This document shows positions 34,150-34,532 of a stretch of 34,532 bases of DNA, piece by piece. Both the position numbers and the translations under genes were made by a program. The DNA comes from Rhodanobacter sp. GTDB lineage: Bacteria; Pseudomonadota; Gammaproteobacteria; Xanthomonadales; Rhodanobacteraceae. The stretch is from positions 1 to 34,532 of the forward strand of contig DZCM01000014.1 of the NCBI GenBank assembly GCA_022730295.1, in the 5' to 3' direction. Under the pieces are notes generated by a model, which saw only the letters and a list, made by a program, of their open reading frames with translations, did not search any database and was not told where the DNA came from. The first letter of the stretch is position 1; each line of letters starts with the position of its first letter.

Positions 34150-34532
34150 GGCTGCTGCTGGATACCCATGCCTTTCTCTGGGCGGTGGCCGAGTCTGGCG
34201 GGTTGAGCTTGGTGGCACGCAAGGCTATGCAGGACAACCGCAACGAAGTGTTCGTCAGCGCCGTGTCCGCCTGGGAAATTGCCACCAAGTTTCGCATCGG
34301 CAAGCTGCCTGGCGCCCGGCCGGTGGTGCAGGGTTTCGATGCCATCATGCACCGGATGCAGGCAACCGATCTCCCGATTACCCGCGCGCATGCCCTGCGG
34401 GCCGGCAGTTATCCGCAAAAACACGGTGACCCGTTCGATCGCATGCTGGTCGCGCAGGCACAGATCGAAGGGCTGACCTTGGTCAGCAAGGATCGCGCCC
34501 TGCGCCAGTTCGGCGTCGAACTGCTGTGGTGA
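34146..34532 (+). CDS. PIN-domain ribonuclease toxin, VapC-like
   Basis: 128 residues from a GTG at 34146 overlapping the antitoxin stop; the sequence VRLLLDTHAFLWAVAESGGL is the normal start of this PIN subgroup. The acidic metal-binding set is complete: Asp6, Glu44 (SAWEIATK), Asp98 (HGDPFDRMLVAQ) and Asp116 (VSKDRALRQF), so nuclease activity is expected. VapC toxins cut tRNA or rRNA when the antitoxin is degraded. This subgroup, with LLLDTHxFLW and GDPFDRMLxAQA, commonly pairs with Phd-type antitoxins. The stop codon is the last three bases of the window, so the gene is complete. Confidence 0.92.
   Translation: MRLLLDTHAFLWAVAESGGLSLVARKAMQDNRNEVFVSAVSAWEIATKFRIGKLPGARPVVQGFDAIMHRMQATDLPITRAHALRAGSYPQKHGDPFDRMLVAQAQIEGLTLVSKDRALRQFGVELLW

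Overview
The window is a GC-rich, gene-dense chromosomal segment. It most likely comes from a gammaproteobacterium of the Lysobacterales (Xanthomonadales), perhaps the Rhodanobacteraceae. The grounds are codon and GC character, the fused Chp-type chemosensory kinase, the pilB-pilC-pilD-(x)-coaE order, a stand-alone cobalamin-binding-like protein, and intergenic palindromic repeats of a kind familiar from this order. This placement is inference from recalled family features, not from a search. No rRNA, tRNA, CRISPR array, prophage or intact transposase was seen.

Layout, left to right. (1) 1-5314: the end of a type IV pilus chemosensory operon: 3' part of a ChpA/PilL hybrid kinase with a 30-bp in-frame tandem repeat, a ChpB-like protein with no visible methylesterase domain, CheW-like ChpC, and a pirin overlapping ChpC. 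(2) 5322-12919: housekeeping genes in both orientations: rsmE, a small secreted protein resembling a TonB plug fragment, bioA, an inositol-monophosphatase-family phosphatase, a dodecin variant, an orphan OmpR-type regulator, pdxH, a signal-less BtuF-like protein, yggT and proC. (3) 13007-21192, minus strand: a tripartite RND efflux operon mdtA-mdtB-mdtC with two different permeases and no outer-membrane channel gene. (4) 21385-25824: a POT peptide transporter, a 159-bp MITE-like element, then thyA, folA and a Nudix-ThiE fusion (thymidylate/folate and nucleotide-pool cleaning). (5) 25890-32512, minus strand: pilB, pilC, pilD, a phosphoethanolamine transferase overlapping pilD by 4 bp, and coaE. 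(6) 33015-34532: a membrane-anchored family 2 glycosyltransferase and a Phd-type antitoxin / PIN toxin pair.

The two pilus blocks fit together: chpABC would control twitching motility, while pilB (extension ATPase), pilC (platform) and pilD (prepilin peptidase) build the fibre. The phosphoethanolamine transferase coupled to pilD is the most suggestive arrangement here, because transferases of this type decorate lipid A and, in Neisseria, pilin.

Between genes the window is crowded with palindromic repeats. One family (GAAGGGGG/CCCCCTTC stems with a GC-rich tail) sits between mdtC/mdtB, mdtB/mdtA, before thyA, between thyA/folA and after pilB. A second (CCCTCTCCC/GGGAGAGGG) separates pilD/pilC and pilC/pilB. 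A third (GTAGGAGCG ends) supplies the stop codons of two convergent genes. Together with the MITE they fill most gene-free stretches over 100 bp, so they may shape mRNA processing within these operons. I did not find a clearly new multi-gene system. The best leads are the pilD-coupled transferase, the domain-less ChpB, the plug-like secreted protein and the 159-bp element.
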